Source: Diphasiastrum complanatum (taxonomy: Eukaryota; Streptophyta; Lycopodiopsida; Lycopodiales; Lycopodiaceae). From it: DNA of 64,000 nt. Location: the NCBI GenBank assembly GCA_029204225.1, contig CM055092.1:65254797-65318796 (forward strand), read 5' to 3'. Below the pieces are notes generated by a model. That model did no database searches. It saw only the letters and a list, made by a program, of their open reading frames with translations, and was not told the DNA's origin. The translations under genes were made by a program, and so were the position numbers. Shown piece after piece: positions 33,046 through 43,580 of the stretch. Position 1 is the stretch's first letter. The number at the start of each line of letters is the position of its first letter.

Positions 33046-33906
33046 AGGTGACAATCAATGGCTGCATGACCCTTCTTGTGGCAGTGGATACACTAAATCT
33101 TTGGATCGAGCCAGCATGTATCAACTGTGGGCCCATCTCTTCTGCATCTCACACAAGTCTTGTTTTCTCCACCTTGTTGCTTGGACCTCCCTTTGCTCTT
33201 CCAGTTGCCTTTGATGGTCCCTTCTGCTTGCTGATCATGATCATGCCTTTGATTTGACTCCCTCCTTGGATTTTTCTTTGATGTCGTAGAGGGCCTGGTC
33301 AAAACCATCCTTGTGATCAAGGTGTTCTCTCGCCTTGACTTCCTCTCAAATCTCGACAATTGCCTTTTTGAGGGTCATTGTAGGATCTTTCGCGAGTAGG
33401 GTTCTTGTTGTCTGAAAAGATCTGGGTAAGGCTCTCAGCAGATAAGCGAGCTGCTTCTCAACTGACACTGCATACTCTGCTCCAGTGTTATGTAGTGATA
33501 GAAATAGACCCTTCATCTTCCTTACAAAAGAAGTGAGGTCTTTCCCATCCCACTGTAGATTTGTCAGCTGATCTTCCATCATCATGATTTGACCTCTTGA
33601 TTTTGTTTGAAATCTCATGAGCAGTGCATCCCACATCTCCTTAGCTTTGAAGAGTGTAGCCAGGTCAAGTGTGAGACTATCTTCGGTGGATGAAGATAGT
33701 AGGGCTACTGCCTTGTCATTTTTCTCCCTCCACTTGCGTAGCTCTTTGCCTGATGTCGTTGGAATTTCTTCTATGCCATCCACCCAGGGGAAGAGTCCTT
33801 CACCCTTAAGTATAAGTGATGTCTTAACTTTCTAGGCTAGAAAGTTAGATGCTAAAGAATCTAAAACTCTACAGATCTTGCTCTGTATGTTGCTGATTGA
33901 AGCCAT
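33046..33906 (-). pseudogene. copia gag remnant, element G
   Basis: Minus strand from ATG at 33906 (MASISNIQSKICRV). A stop after NFLA interrupts it, then it runs open (33838-33346) through FPWVDGIEEIP, KWREKNDKAVALL, AKEMWDALLMRF and VEKQLAYLLRALP, a UBN2-type gag. A shifted frame continues with a Lys/Arg-rich linker, a damaged knuckle (CVRCRRDGPTVDTC, His replaced by Pro) and a proper CCHC knuckle (CIHCHKKGHAAIDC near 33060-33100). Two knuckles in tandem are unusual for copia. No pol remains. Its primer site (34006-34017) and LTR lie just upstream. Confidence 0.82.
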
Positions 33907-34005
33907 TGCTTCTGAAGTGTGTTTACTTGTCGATGGATGTTTTTCTGAATGCTTGGCCTCTTGGATCTGATAGCTCTTTGGCTATGTTAGACTATGACAA
34001 GGTAG

Positions 34006-34157
34006 GCTCTGATACCACTTATGACAAGGATGATAATAGTCGTCGGATTCGCAGTAATGAAAGAATCGCGAAAGCAAATCAATTCGGATGGAGTTCAGAT
34101 TTGATCGCTGGTCACTGCCAGTTGTATCATTCCTACAGTCCTCCAGAATGTAGTCAG
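34006..34157 (-). repeat. primer site and inner LTR part of copia element G
   Basis: 34006-34017 is the reverse complement of TGGTATCAGAGC. The LTR follows and is cut at 34157 by element F; it resumes at 37141 and runs to about 37635. Exact LTR ends are uncertain (the expected terminal CA is not right next to the primer site). Confidence 0.6.
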
Positions 34158-34972
34158 TGTTAGCAACTGTGCTAACACAGAGAAAATTAAAAAATAATAA
34201 AACTCCGTGGCATGTGTTTTGTAAGACCACATATGAGTATCTGTCAATAAACTTCAAGCCATGGCATGTGTTTTGTAAGTCCATGAGTAGAAGCTTAAAT
34301 AATAATAAAATAGCTTAAACTTAGATTTAGAACTTAGACTTAGGAAACTTAAGATTAGAAATATTTTATCTTAAGTTGTCCTAAGTTAAGAAAATTGAAG
34401 TTCTAAATCCTAAGTTAGAAGTTCTAGAATGGCTAGGAACAGATTAGTCCCATAAGTTAGTAGATACTTATGGAAGACCCTCCTTGCTATAAAAGGAGAG
34501 GTATTTGCATTGTAAATAACACTTTTGAGACTAAGCTATCTTGCTCTCTATTTTGGAGAATTATCATTCTATTTCATTTGTGTTCCCCTTGGGAAGGTGC
34601 ATAGCTTGAGGGAAGGTGCATAGCTTGAGGGAAGGTGCTCGGGCCTCCTCTTGCCTCCTTTTCATCGATTTTATTGTGGCATGCTCATTATTGCTTATTT
34701 GTTTAGTATTAGCCTCAATCTCATTTTATTACCCTTTGGGTCTTAATCTAGGATTAGTCTAGTCATCTTGCTAGTTGTGTAAGCCTTAGCAAGGATTTTT
34801 ATTGTTGTTACTAATTAGCCTGATTTCCGTTGGTAAGCCTAGTGCTCTCATTCCTCTCCATATTTTCGTTGACGCTTATTGTAGAAACTTAAAAAGTGGA
34901 CGAATCTCTACATCCCTATACTACACTCGTAAGTAGATCTAGCCACCGCACTCACTAGAAATACTTCCAACA
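34158..34972 (+). repeat. 5' LTR of element F
   Basis: 815 bp. Contains a tandem duplication of GGGAAGGTGCATAGCTTGA (near 34592-34640) that is single in the 3' LTR. Other small indels and substitutions separate the two LTRs. Confidence 0.93.
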
Positions 34973-34988
34973 TTGGCGTCGTTGCCGC
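34973..34988 (+). other. primer binding site of element F
   Basis: TTGGCGTCGTTGCCGC directly after the LTR, one or two changes from the TGGCGCCGTTGCC site common in plant Athila/Tat-type gypsy elements. Confidence 0.7.
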
Positions 34989-35084
34989 TTTTTAAGTATT
35001 TTTCTACCTAGCTTCTTCTCCTTTTTTTCTTTTATTTCTTGCTTCCGTGTTGTATGTTTGCTTGTGTGCTTATTTCTATCCAAC

Positions 35085-36107
35085 ATGCAGCAAACCACCG
35101 ATACCCTCAAAGCCGAGAAGGATGAGGCTATAGCAGATTCACAAGCAGCACGTTCCGCTATGAAGGAACAGCTAGAAATGGTGGACTTCAACAACTTCGC
35201 ACCACCAGCTATCCTTGAGGGAACTGCCATTCCAATGGTGGCCTATCAAAAGCTGGCCCAAAGGCTGAAAGCCACCACGGAGCAACACTCAAAATTACAA
35301 CAATTATACATTGCTTCCGTCGAGGCCGTAAACCAGCACATAGCCACCCTGGAAGGACGCTTAAAGACTGCTGCCCAGTCGACACCGTCGGTTCATTCAG
35401 AGCACGCCCAATTTCATGATTCGGAGCACCACTTTGATGGACTCGATGGTGGAGATGGTGCAGGATTTCAACAGCCTCCTCCTGCAACTCAAGGCTCCAC
35501 ATTTCAAGGCCAACCCCTTGGGCAAGGAGCTCAAACACCAACCAAGCCATCGGGCTCTGGGGGTACCAGCTCCCAGCATTTTCTTTTCTCTTCCACCGCT
35601 TCTAACCCCCTTGACATCACTAACCCCACCTTCATTCCACGACAATTTTCCCTTGAATCACAACGAATTGCAGAAGCTAACCCCTCACCTCCTCTATCTC
35701 TTGATCCCGATCCACAAACCGATCACGAGATTGCCTCTGAAGCCCCCACCATCCGGCACAGAATCACGCCCACAGAACCAAACAAGGGGTTGCACATCTC
35801 TCAGGAGTTTGAAAAGAAGTACCCAACAACGAAAAAGCGAGGTGGCTACATACTGCCAGATTTGGACCAATGTCAAACACATAAAGCAGCAGTCAAACTC
35901 CTGGATCCACAACCTCTCTGGCACCATCAGCTCTTCTTGCAAAGTAAGACCTCAATGGCACGGTATCTCGAAGATCCCTCCTACATGCGCACCAATCCTT
36001 ATTACTATCCAGTAGCGAGACGAGAACCGTTTTCTACCACCAAGGTCAAGAACAGAATCTTTTGGCCTCCATTATCGCGCTGCACTTACTTCCGCCCTGC
36101 ATGTTGA
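35085..36107 (+). CDS. gag-like protein of element F (340 aa, C-terminus frameshifted)
   Basis: Starts at ATG 35085 (MQQTTDTLKAEKDEAIADSQ). Residues 1-110 are Glu/Lys/Ala-rich and likely helical or coiled-coil; 110-240 is a Pro/Ser/Gln/Gly-rich disordered stretch; 250-330 has basic patches (TTKKRGGYILPDLDQC). No zinc knuckle, protease or polymerase motif. After about 36040 the frame looks shifted: another frame continues coherently (GLHYRAALTSALHVDMVELW ... TVAMMEGIVTTIYHS ... GVGPPIQ) to the purine tract but with two stops, so the last part of the protein is lost in this copy. No family recognised; the gag role is inferred from its position between the LTRs. Confidence 0.7.
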   Translation: MQQTTDTLKAEKDEAIADSQAARSAMKEQLEMVDFNNFAPPAILEGTAIPMVAYQKLAQRLKATTEQHSKLQQLYIASVEAVNQHIATLEGRLKTAAQSTPSVHSEHAQFHDSEHHFDGLDGGDGAGFQQPPPATQGSTFQGQPLGQGAQTPTKPSGSGGTSSQHFLFSSTASNPLDITNPTFIPRQFSLESQRIAEANPSPPLSLDPDPQTDHEIASEAPTIRHRITPTEPNKGLHISQEFEKKYPTTKKRGGYILPDLDQCQTHKAAVKLLDPQPLWHHQLFLQSKTSMARYLEDPSYMRTNPYYYPVARREPFSTTKVKNRIFWPPLSRCTYFRPAC

Positions 36108-36315
36108 TATGGTCGAGCTATGGAAAACCCATAACTTTTTCTAGGGTATGCTCCATTATTACAAACCCATGCCCTTCTTGAACAAATTACGGTGGCAATG
36201 ATGGAGGGCATCGTGACGACCATCTACCACTCTTGACAGCAACAGTCTCGCCTCCAAGAAACACAAAATATCCAGGACGAAAAGGCATCGATTGGTGTTG
36301 GACCACCAATCCAAT

Positions 36316-36326
36316 AAGGAGGGGGA
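36316..36326 (+). other. polypurine tract of element F
   Basis: AAGGAGGGGGA, three bases before the 3' LTR. Confidence 0.85.
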
Positions 36327-36329
36327 TAA

Positions 36330-37140
36330 TGTTAGCAACTGTGCTAGCATAGAGAAAATAAAATAATAATAAAACTATGTGGCATGTGTTTTGTAAGGCC
36401 ACATATGAGTATCTGTCAATAAACTTCAAGTCATGGCATGTGTTTTGTAAGTCCATGAGTAGAAGCTTAAATAATAATAAAATAGCTTAAACTTAGATTT
36501 AGAACTTAGACTTAGGAAACTTAAGATTAGAAATATTTTATCTTAAGTTGTCCTAAGTTAAGAAAATTGAAGTTCTAAATCCTAAGTTAGAAGTTCTAGA
36601 AAGGCTAGGAACAGATTAGTCCCATAATTTAGTAGACACTTATGGAAGACCCTCCTTGCCATAAAAGGAGAAGTATTTGCATTGTAAATAACAATTTTGA
36701 GATTAAGCTATCTTGCTCTCTATTTCGGAGAATTATCATTCTATTTCATTTGTGTTCCCCTTGGGAAGGTGCATAGCTTGAGGAAAGCTGCTCGAGCCTC
36801 CTCTTGCCTCCTTTTCATCGGTTTTATTGTGGCATGTTCATTATTGCTTATTTGTTTAGTACTGGCCACAATATCAATTTATTACCCTTTGAGTCTTAAT
36901 CTAGGATTAGTCTAGTCATCTTGCTAGTTGGGTAAGCCTTAGCAAGGATTTTTATTGTTGTTACTAATTAGCTTTATTTCCGTTTCAGGCACTAGTTGGG
37001 TAAGCCTTAGTGCTCTCATTCCTCTCCATATTTTCGTTGAAGCTTATTGTAGAAACTTAAAAAGTGGACAAATCTCTACATCTCTATACTACACCCGTAA
37101 GTAGATCTAGCCACCGCACTCACTAGAAATACTTCCTACA
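36330..37140 (+). repeat. 3' LTR of element F
   Basis: 811 bp, TGTTAGCAACTG...TTCCTACA. Followed directly by the GTCAG duplicate. Confidence 0.93.
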
Positions 37141-37145
37141 GTCAG

Positions 37146-37635
37146 GCATTGATGATCAACATCAATAGATTGATGTAGCATTCAATAAGAATTCAACCAA
37201 TGTGCGGAAATTAAATGAACAAGAGTGAATCAGACACACGAATAACAGCAGATAATTTGCATTCAAGATCAGACATGATAAAAGCGATATGTACACAAAC
37301 GGCTACAAGATCAGCTATTGATTCTATGATTCTTCAAGCACTGCATGCAAATCCACGCAGTGCGTTGGAGTGAGAGAAAATGCAGTTCTCCCACGAGCAA
37401 AATGTCTCGCTTATTAGCGGACTTGTGGATCTACAGATCCTATGCAGAACTGTCTCGCACGCAGACGGATTTCTGTTTTGTATTTTCGTCTTCTTGCTTA
37501 GTAGCATCAGACTACTTCATCTATTATGTCAAGTATCAAGTATCATCCAGAAAGTATATAGTCTCATCGTGTAACTCCTAGATTAGAGTGATTAAACATC
37601 TACAACTAATCATGAATTACAAGAGTGGCATATTA
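37146..37635 (-). repeat. outer LTR part of copia element G
   Basis: Continuation of the LTR interrupted by element F. No coding signal. Its right edge (TATTAGCCA) meets the desaturase upstream duplication, which begins CGACCT..GAGTGTATCTG as at 59589. Confidence 0.5.
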
Positions 37636-38959
37636 GCCACGACCTAGAGTGTATCTGCTGACGTCATGCTATCAGATCAGATATCTGTACTTCTGGGTAT
37701 TTGCATGATCTTACTGGTCCTTTTTGGAGCGTGAGGGCAGAAAGGGTGTCGCGACTATTTTTGAGTTGTTTGACTTTTTCCTGTTGTGCCACGAAAAGAT
37801 TCTCTTTCGCAAATCTTTCGTGTTCGTGTCTTCTTGTCAGAATGTTTGCAAACATATTTGTTTCGTGTCTTTTGACTTTCGTGTTCGCGAACATTTTCGT
37901 CATGCGGCAGAGGGCTAAAAGCTAGCAAAGCTTTGGTAAAAGAAACGTTTTGTTCCTTCAATTGGTTACCCTTTGGTGGAGATCAGCCGGAAGCCTATTG
38001 TGAACATTCTTCAAATAAATTGGCTGTCTAAGTTTGTGATTCCTGCAGGTATCAGATGAGCAGACGTAGAACCAAAGTTGGTTTCACCTAACCCTAGATG
38101 AATGATCAATAAACATGCAGGAAGAATCATGAAATAGAAATTAGTCATTCACCAAGGAGGCAACTGTGGGCTTGATGTCCAACAAAATCGTCACGCTAGG
38201 TAATCATTCAAACTTCATGCAAAGTCATGAAAATCTACTCAGATTTAGATTATATGTTCCACGAGGCACCTTTAGAGGCAGAATATGCACCTGGATTTCT
38301 CTCGCCATAATTTCAAAACGTTGTTATAATATTGTCTCTTGGAAACTAGCATTAACTCTCCAAATATTCTCTCTCCTAGCACCTACTTGTGCACCTACTA
38401 ATTAAGCAAAGGAAGTCCCTCTTCCCCTCGGGCCTTCCACCTACTCGGGCGGGCACCGGAGTGCCCTCCTAGGATTGGAAAGCATATACCCCCTACTGAA
38501 AGTTATCTAGTTATTTTGATTTTCTAGTATGTAAGCCATAGGAGTCATAAACCTTGGTGGGCTGTTTGCAAAGTGAAAGATTCTTGAGTCCTTGACAATA
38601 CAAAGCACAAATCTGAATAGTCAAAAAGTAAAGTTAGTATTCAAAAACTCACATCATGCATGCAGGGGTCATTCTGTCCACTCCCCTTACTGCAAATACT
38701 GTTATCAATCGTCGGCAATGACTGCCAATGGTATGTAACGATTTAAAATGTTCGTGAAAGGCTGTCATGACCCGTCTCTTAATGCTAAATGGCATGGCAA
38801 CCCTTTTCTAAATTGTGATTACGAATCCCACAATATGTCTGAATGACTTGTAATTACTTCGATGCGATAGATTATATTGAGTATTGATTAATACTTATAG
38901 TTACACGTAACAGCGCAGAGTCAGAGACGTTAAAATGGTCGTCTTGACTTGTTCATGAC

Positions 38960-39212
38960 GTAATTGATGTTTGGGTTTGTAGCGAACAGGTGTCCCATTT
39001 TGATAGGCTCTGAACACATATGTTCAGAGCCATAGCGCTTTGGTGAAGGGCCAGAAGGGCCAAAACTTCAACTACGCCCGGTAGCGGGCCGTGAGCAAGC
39101 CTGCTACACTCTGTAAAGGCAGCCTTCAACGCACCTCGCCGTAGGGCGGCGCGGTGCGTGAAGGCTGCCTGCTACGCACGGTAGCGGGCCTGCTCACGCC
39201 CGCTACTAGTCC
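38960..39212. mobile_element. GC-rich foldback insertion, 253 bp
   Basis: Present here and at 60910-61165 but absent at the equivalent point of copy IV (43172/43173), where the flanks GTTCATGAC and ATAGTGGG are joined. It contains two hairpins: GGCTCTGAACA...TGTTCAGAGCC (39008-39033) and a long stem between about 39071 and 39207 with nested arms (GTAGCGGGC..TGAGCA../..TGCTCACGCCCGCTAC and GGCAGCCTTCAACGCAC/GTGCGTGAAGGCTGCC). Far richer in G+C than its surroundings. The ends are weakly inverted around GTAGCG. Probably a MITE or foldback transposon; no target duplication could be fixed. Confidence 0.7.
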
Positions 39213-39221
39213 ATAGTGGGA

Positions 39222-39500
39222 AGTTTCTTAGTTCAGATCCTAATCAGAATTGCCGTTAGTGTGATGAAGATTTGAAAGAAAGCAGCATAGAAAATTCCGC
39301 GATTCACAATTTTAAAATACTACTTACTTCAGATCTTACTCAGAATTGCCGTCGGTCTGATGAATATTCGAGAAAAAAACATGACCATAGAAATAAAAAA
39401 GGACCATAGAAATAAAATCCAGCGAATCATAAATGTAAAAAAATAATTTGTTCAGACTTAATCAGAATTGCGGTTAGTCTGATGAAGATTTGGCCATAGA
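39222..39500. repeat. ~100-bp tandem repeat upstream of copy III
   Basis: Three diverged units, each with TTCAGA-CTTAATCAGAATTGC, GTCTGATGAA and CCATAGAAA. Shorter version of the array at 43187-43580. Confidence 0.7.
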
Positions 39501-39897
39501 AAGATTAACGCAAGGCTTTCTTTCGTGGATCTATTGATATGCGTTGCACTCATGATAGCCTCCAGGAAATTAACTTGATTGGAGAATCCAACTCTTACCG
39601 GTTGATCTCTATCGGTGTTTTGGAGCTCGAGTAAGTCTCTCTACATACCAATATTCTTAATGAGTTTAGCGATAATGAATAATCCTTATCAGCGCGTCGC
39701 TTTTCGCGATACAAAGAATGGCATGTTGTTTAGCAGTACAATCTAGTTGTACAATCTAGTCCTTGCTTATTAGATTGCGTCCAACTCCAACTTGAATTCT
39801 ATTGACAATATAATTCGACAGTGCTTAGAGCTCAGCATGCATGCATGAGTCATTTGAGCTGTGAAAGCTCATAAGCCGAGACACACTTTATCACAGC

Positions 39898-40384
39898 ATT
39901 GCTGGCTGGTAATTGATGGGAAGGTGTATGATGTGACAAAATGGTACCACTTCTTATCTTGTCTTCCAAAAGTCCTATAGGAATTCTACGCTATTGCGTC
40001 TTTAGTTTATGAAATTAATTTAGCATTCTCCTTCACATGAGCATTCTGGTTGACGCGCGTAGAGAGCCACGGCCAGTTTCTAATCATGAACGGGATAATA
40101 ATGCATCGTACTTCATATTTTATATATGCCCTTGGATGGTAGCTGAACATATGCACTAGACTGATCCATGGGCTCTGCTAACAGGGTGCCAAAGCATCCT
40201 GGAGGAAGTCTTATTCACGTGCGAGCAGGGCAAGATTCGACATATTTATTCAACTCCTATCATCCACTTTATGTCTGGTATATACATGCTAAGCATGCTC
40301 TTATTTGTAAGCAAACTAAGAAAGTAATATACTGATAGTTAGCTATTTTCCACACAATTTCCTGATTAGCATTGTGTGTCCAAT
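39898..40384 (+). pseudogene. front-end desaturase, pseudogene copy III
   Basis: Keeps the last 46 bases of exon 1 (39898-39943, LVIDGKVYDVTK) and exon 2 (40185-40277, carrying HPGGS). The TATA region, start codon and first 157 coding bases have been lost by a deletion equal to 44097-44344, identical in copy V. The copy ends in intron 2 at about 40384, where the 40385-43085 repeat block begins. Confidence 0.92.
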
Positions 40385-43085
40385 GCTAAAACAATAAGTA
40401 AAAACTAGTAAGTTTGAAACATTAATTATGTATACCACGAATCGTTGAGAGTGGGGATCATTTTTTTTTCTTGGGCCAACTATGGAGTTCCCTAGCGGGT
40501 TCATAAAAACACTGGTAGAGAAGAATCGTCTTTTCAATGACAAACGCAATCAAGAAGACAACATGAAGGCCTCAATGTGGTGAAAGAATCTAGAAAATGT
40601 GGCGAGGTTGAGTCACATTTTGTTCATAATCTAGCAGTGTTCAAGCACAAATTGCATCTCACATGCACACGCACACGCACACCCTAAACCCTAAAATCTA
40701 AACACACACAAGGAGAAAAAAAAGAAAGAACATAGTAGAGTGCTAATCAAAACTCCCGAACCATACGGTTATATCCTATTCCAGAATGTCACCACATGCT
40801 CCCTCCCAATGGCGTTTGAGCTTTCTCGTGGAACTTATCGTCCAACAAGAGACATTTGAACCACGCCTTTATCGAAAGAAAACAAGGTCTACACACCTTT
40901 CTAGAATTGGGAGTGTTGGTTACATTTAACCCTTTCATGATCTTTCTCTCTCTCTCTCTCTCTATCTCTCTAGCTCTCTGTATCCCTCGCTCTCTATTTA
41001 TAAGCATGAAACATAGCCAATACACAACACATAAATTATGATCCTGTAAATTAAAATAACAGGACTAGATTAAGATTCTACAAATCAGAGTAGCACGAAC
41101 TAATAAGCTTGAAACATTAATTATGTATACCACGAATTGTTGAGAGTGGGTTTTCTTAGGCCAACTATGGAATTCCCCAGCGGGTTCATAAAAACACTAG
41201 TGGAGAAGTGTCATCATTTCAAGGACAAACGCAATCAAGAAGGCAGCACGAAGGCTTCAATGTGGTGAAAGAATCTAAAAATTGTGGTGGTGTTGAGTCA
41301 CATTTTGTTCATTTTGATGTATCAAATGGGGCGGAAATTTTGTAATCTTGATATATCAGTTGAGGTGGTAATAATCTAGCATTGTTCAGGCACAAATTGC
41401 CAATGTTTATCAGAGATCTGTTTTTGAATGTAAGAGCAGAGGTCGAAATGGACCTCGGAATAAAAGATGGTATATAGCCTTTAACAGATCCAGATATTCC
41501 GAGGCTTGTTCCGACCTCCACTGATTCTCACCCATTGTCAACAGGTTCATCAAAAAATGTAGAGGTTTGTTTTTAAAATGTGTACATGTATTTTCATAAA
41601 GCCTAATGTAAAATAAAATTGAATATATTCCTACATTACAAAACTTGCATCTACAACAAAAGATAGGAGATAAACATTTATGAGCAGAGGTATATAATCT
41701 AGCATTCATGAGCAAGTAATAATCTATTTATGAATTGTAAAAAATGCATGAGCAGAGGTCGGAATGGACCTCGGAATAGCAGATGGTATATTGTCTTCAA
41801 ACTTAGACAGATATTCCGAGGTTCACTGATTCCCACCCCAGTTGATAGATGTATCCATTATCAACAAATTCATCAATATAAGTACATATTTTTTTCTAGG
41901 ATGTGCAGATATGTTTTCATAAATTCTAATGAAAATAAAATTGAATATAGTTCTATACTACAAAATTGGATCTACAACAAAAAATAGGAGACAAATTGCT
42001 ACAATATTGTACAAGTACCTAGAACTGCTACTAGTTGTGTTAGTCAGCTGCTTGGATGATGTTAGAGCCCAAAAATCGGCATAAAAAACTCAAGATCATG
42101 ATGGCATGCTTTTGGTGGCAAATCTCAATGTAAATGAATGATGTTCAAAACTTGTTTTGATGTAATATATGGAGCATGTTGCATTCCACAACGTACGGAA
42201 CAAAATGCCACAGACACCCAAAAATGTTAGGAATGGGCTTCCATGTACATGCCCATAGAGATATTCAAGTTTGGAGCAAGTTTAGATCGATTTGGTCAAT
42301 CGACTACATATGATAAGAGAACGAACTTTAAAATTTTACTTCTAGACCACATCTAATTTCCTTCTTGAGTATGAAATGAATGTATACAGGAAGGCCCCCA
42401 CACGAGGGTCTTCCTTTTCTTTAAGCCTAGCCTCAAGGGCATCAAAACCAACCAAAACCTAGAGCACATAAATTTTCAGGCTAGGTAACGTTCAAAATTT
42501 ATCCAAAGTCATGAAAATCTACTCAGATTTAGATTATATGTTCTACAGGCATCTTTAGAGGCAGAATATGCACCTTGATTTCTCTCTCCATCATTTCAAA
42601 ACGTTGTTATTATATAATTCTCTCTTCGAAAACTAGCATTATCTCTCCAAAACAAAGATTCTCTTTCCTTGGTCCCTAAGAGTCCCCTCCTTGGGCCTTC
42701 CACCTGCTCGGGGCGGAGTGCCCTCCTAGGATGGGAGAGCATTCCCCCAACTAAAAGTTATCTAGTTATTTTGATTTTCTAGTATGTAAGCCATGGGAGT
42801 CATAAACCTTGGCCGCAGGCTGGTTGCAAACTGAAAGGAGTCTTGAGTCCTTGACAATACATAGCACAAATCTGAATAGTCAAAAAGTTAAATTAGTTCG
42901 TATTCAAAACTCACATGACTTTGTCATGACATGCTGCATGACAAAGTCTACTGTCATGAAAGACTGTCATGACCCGTCTCTTAAGAGACGCTAAATGGCA
43001 TGGCGAGAGAACAAGAATGGAAACCCAATCCTGCAATATGTCTCACTGATTTCTACTTACTTCGATGCCATCTTTCATAACATAT
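40385..43085. repeat. segmental duplicate of the 10.5-13.9 kb repeat block
   Basis: Colinear with about 11200-13870: a 674-bp repeat unit (landmark AAGCATGAAACATA at 41002), a short CT tract (40943-40975), hairpin units (41439-41823), then the upstream region shared by all desaturase copies. No coding sequence recognised. Confidence 0.88.
41439..41823. repeat. two GAGGTCG hairpins (third pair)
   Basis: 41439-41519 has both arms; 41755-41823 has a shortened right arm, matching the pair at 12228-12622. Confidence 0.7.
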
Positions 43086-43186
43086 TATATTGAGTATTGA
43101 TTAATACTTATAGTTACACGTAACAGCGCAGAGTCAGAGACGTTAAAATGGTCGTCCTGACTTGTTCATGACATAGTGGGAAGTTT

Positions 43187-43580
43187 CTTAGTTCGGATCC
43201 TAATCAGAATTGCCGTAGTTAGTCGGAATCACGAAGATTTGAAACAAAGGAGCATAGAAAATTCCGCGATTCACAATTTTAAAATACTACTTAGTTCAGA
43301 TCTTACTCAGAATTGCCGTCAGTCTGATGAATATTCGAGAAAAAAAATGACCATAGAAAATTCAGCGAATCCTGAATGTAAAATACTTAGTTCAGATCTT
43401 AATCAGAATTGCCGTCAGTCTGATAAAGATTTACAAAAAGGACCATAGAAATAAAATTCAGCGAATCATAAATGTAAAATACTAATTTGTTCAGACTTAA
43501 TCAGTCGAATTGCGGTTAGTCTGATGAAGATTTGAAAAAAATGGCCATAGAAAATTCAGCGAATCATTAATGTAAAAATA
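43187..43580. repeat. four tandem ~100-bp repeats upstream of the intact desaturase
   Basis: Four units, each reading TTCAGATCTTAATCAGAATTGC, then GT(T/C)AGTCTGATGAAGAT, then CCATAGAAAATTCAGCGAATC and TAAAAT, with small differences. They lie 0.6-1.0 kb before the start codon. A regulatory role is possible but not shown. Confidence 0.8.

Larger units (their letters stand above)
34158..37140 (+). mobile_element. small non-autonomous LTR element F (gag-only, 2983 bp)
   Basis: LTRs at 34158-34972 (815 bp) and 36330-37140 (811 bp), both TGTTAGC...TTCC-ACA. Primer site TTGGCGTCGTTGCCGC after the 5' LTR, purine tract before the 3' LTR, and a perfect 5-base target duplication GTCAG (34153-34157 and 37141-37145). 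The internal region is only 1357 bases, holds one gag-like ORF and has no room for pol. It must depend on another element's enzymes. The primer site resembles that of plant Athila/Tat gypsy elements, suggesting a gypsy partner. It sits inside the LTR of copia element G. Confidence 0.93.
37636..39897 (+). repeat. upstream region of desaturase copy III (segmental duplicate of 59589-62013)
   Basis: Colinear with 59589-62013 throughout and, from about 38200, with the upstream DNA of copies II and IV. No gene motif in it; the short frames around 37700-37925 are just AT/CT-rich sequence. It contains the 253-bp foldback insertion (38960-39212) and a shortened ~100-bp tandem array. Confidence 0.88.

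Noticed and set aside
35209-35645. Minus-strand frames opposite the element F ORF
   Set aside because: Overlap the gag-like ORF; composition is the complement of its Pro/Ser/Gln-rich region.
38049-38060. GTATCAGATGAG as a copia primer binding site
   Set aside because: Partial match to TGGTATCAGAGC, no LTR end in front of it and no gag after it; the same in the paralogue near 60000.
39071-39207. GC-rich hairpin as a tRNA, rRNA or terminator
   Set aside because: No cloverleaf, anticodon or conserved rRNA sequence; absence from the paralogous site fits an insertion instead.
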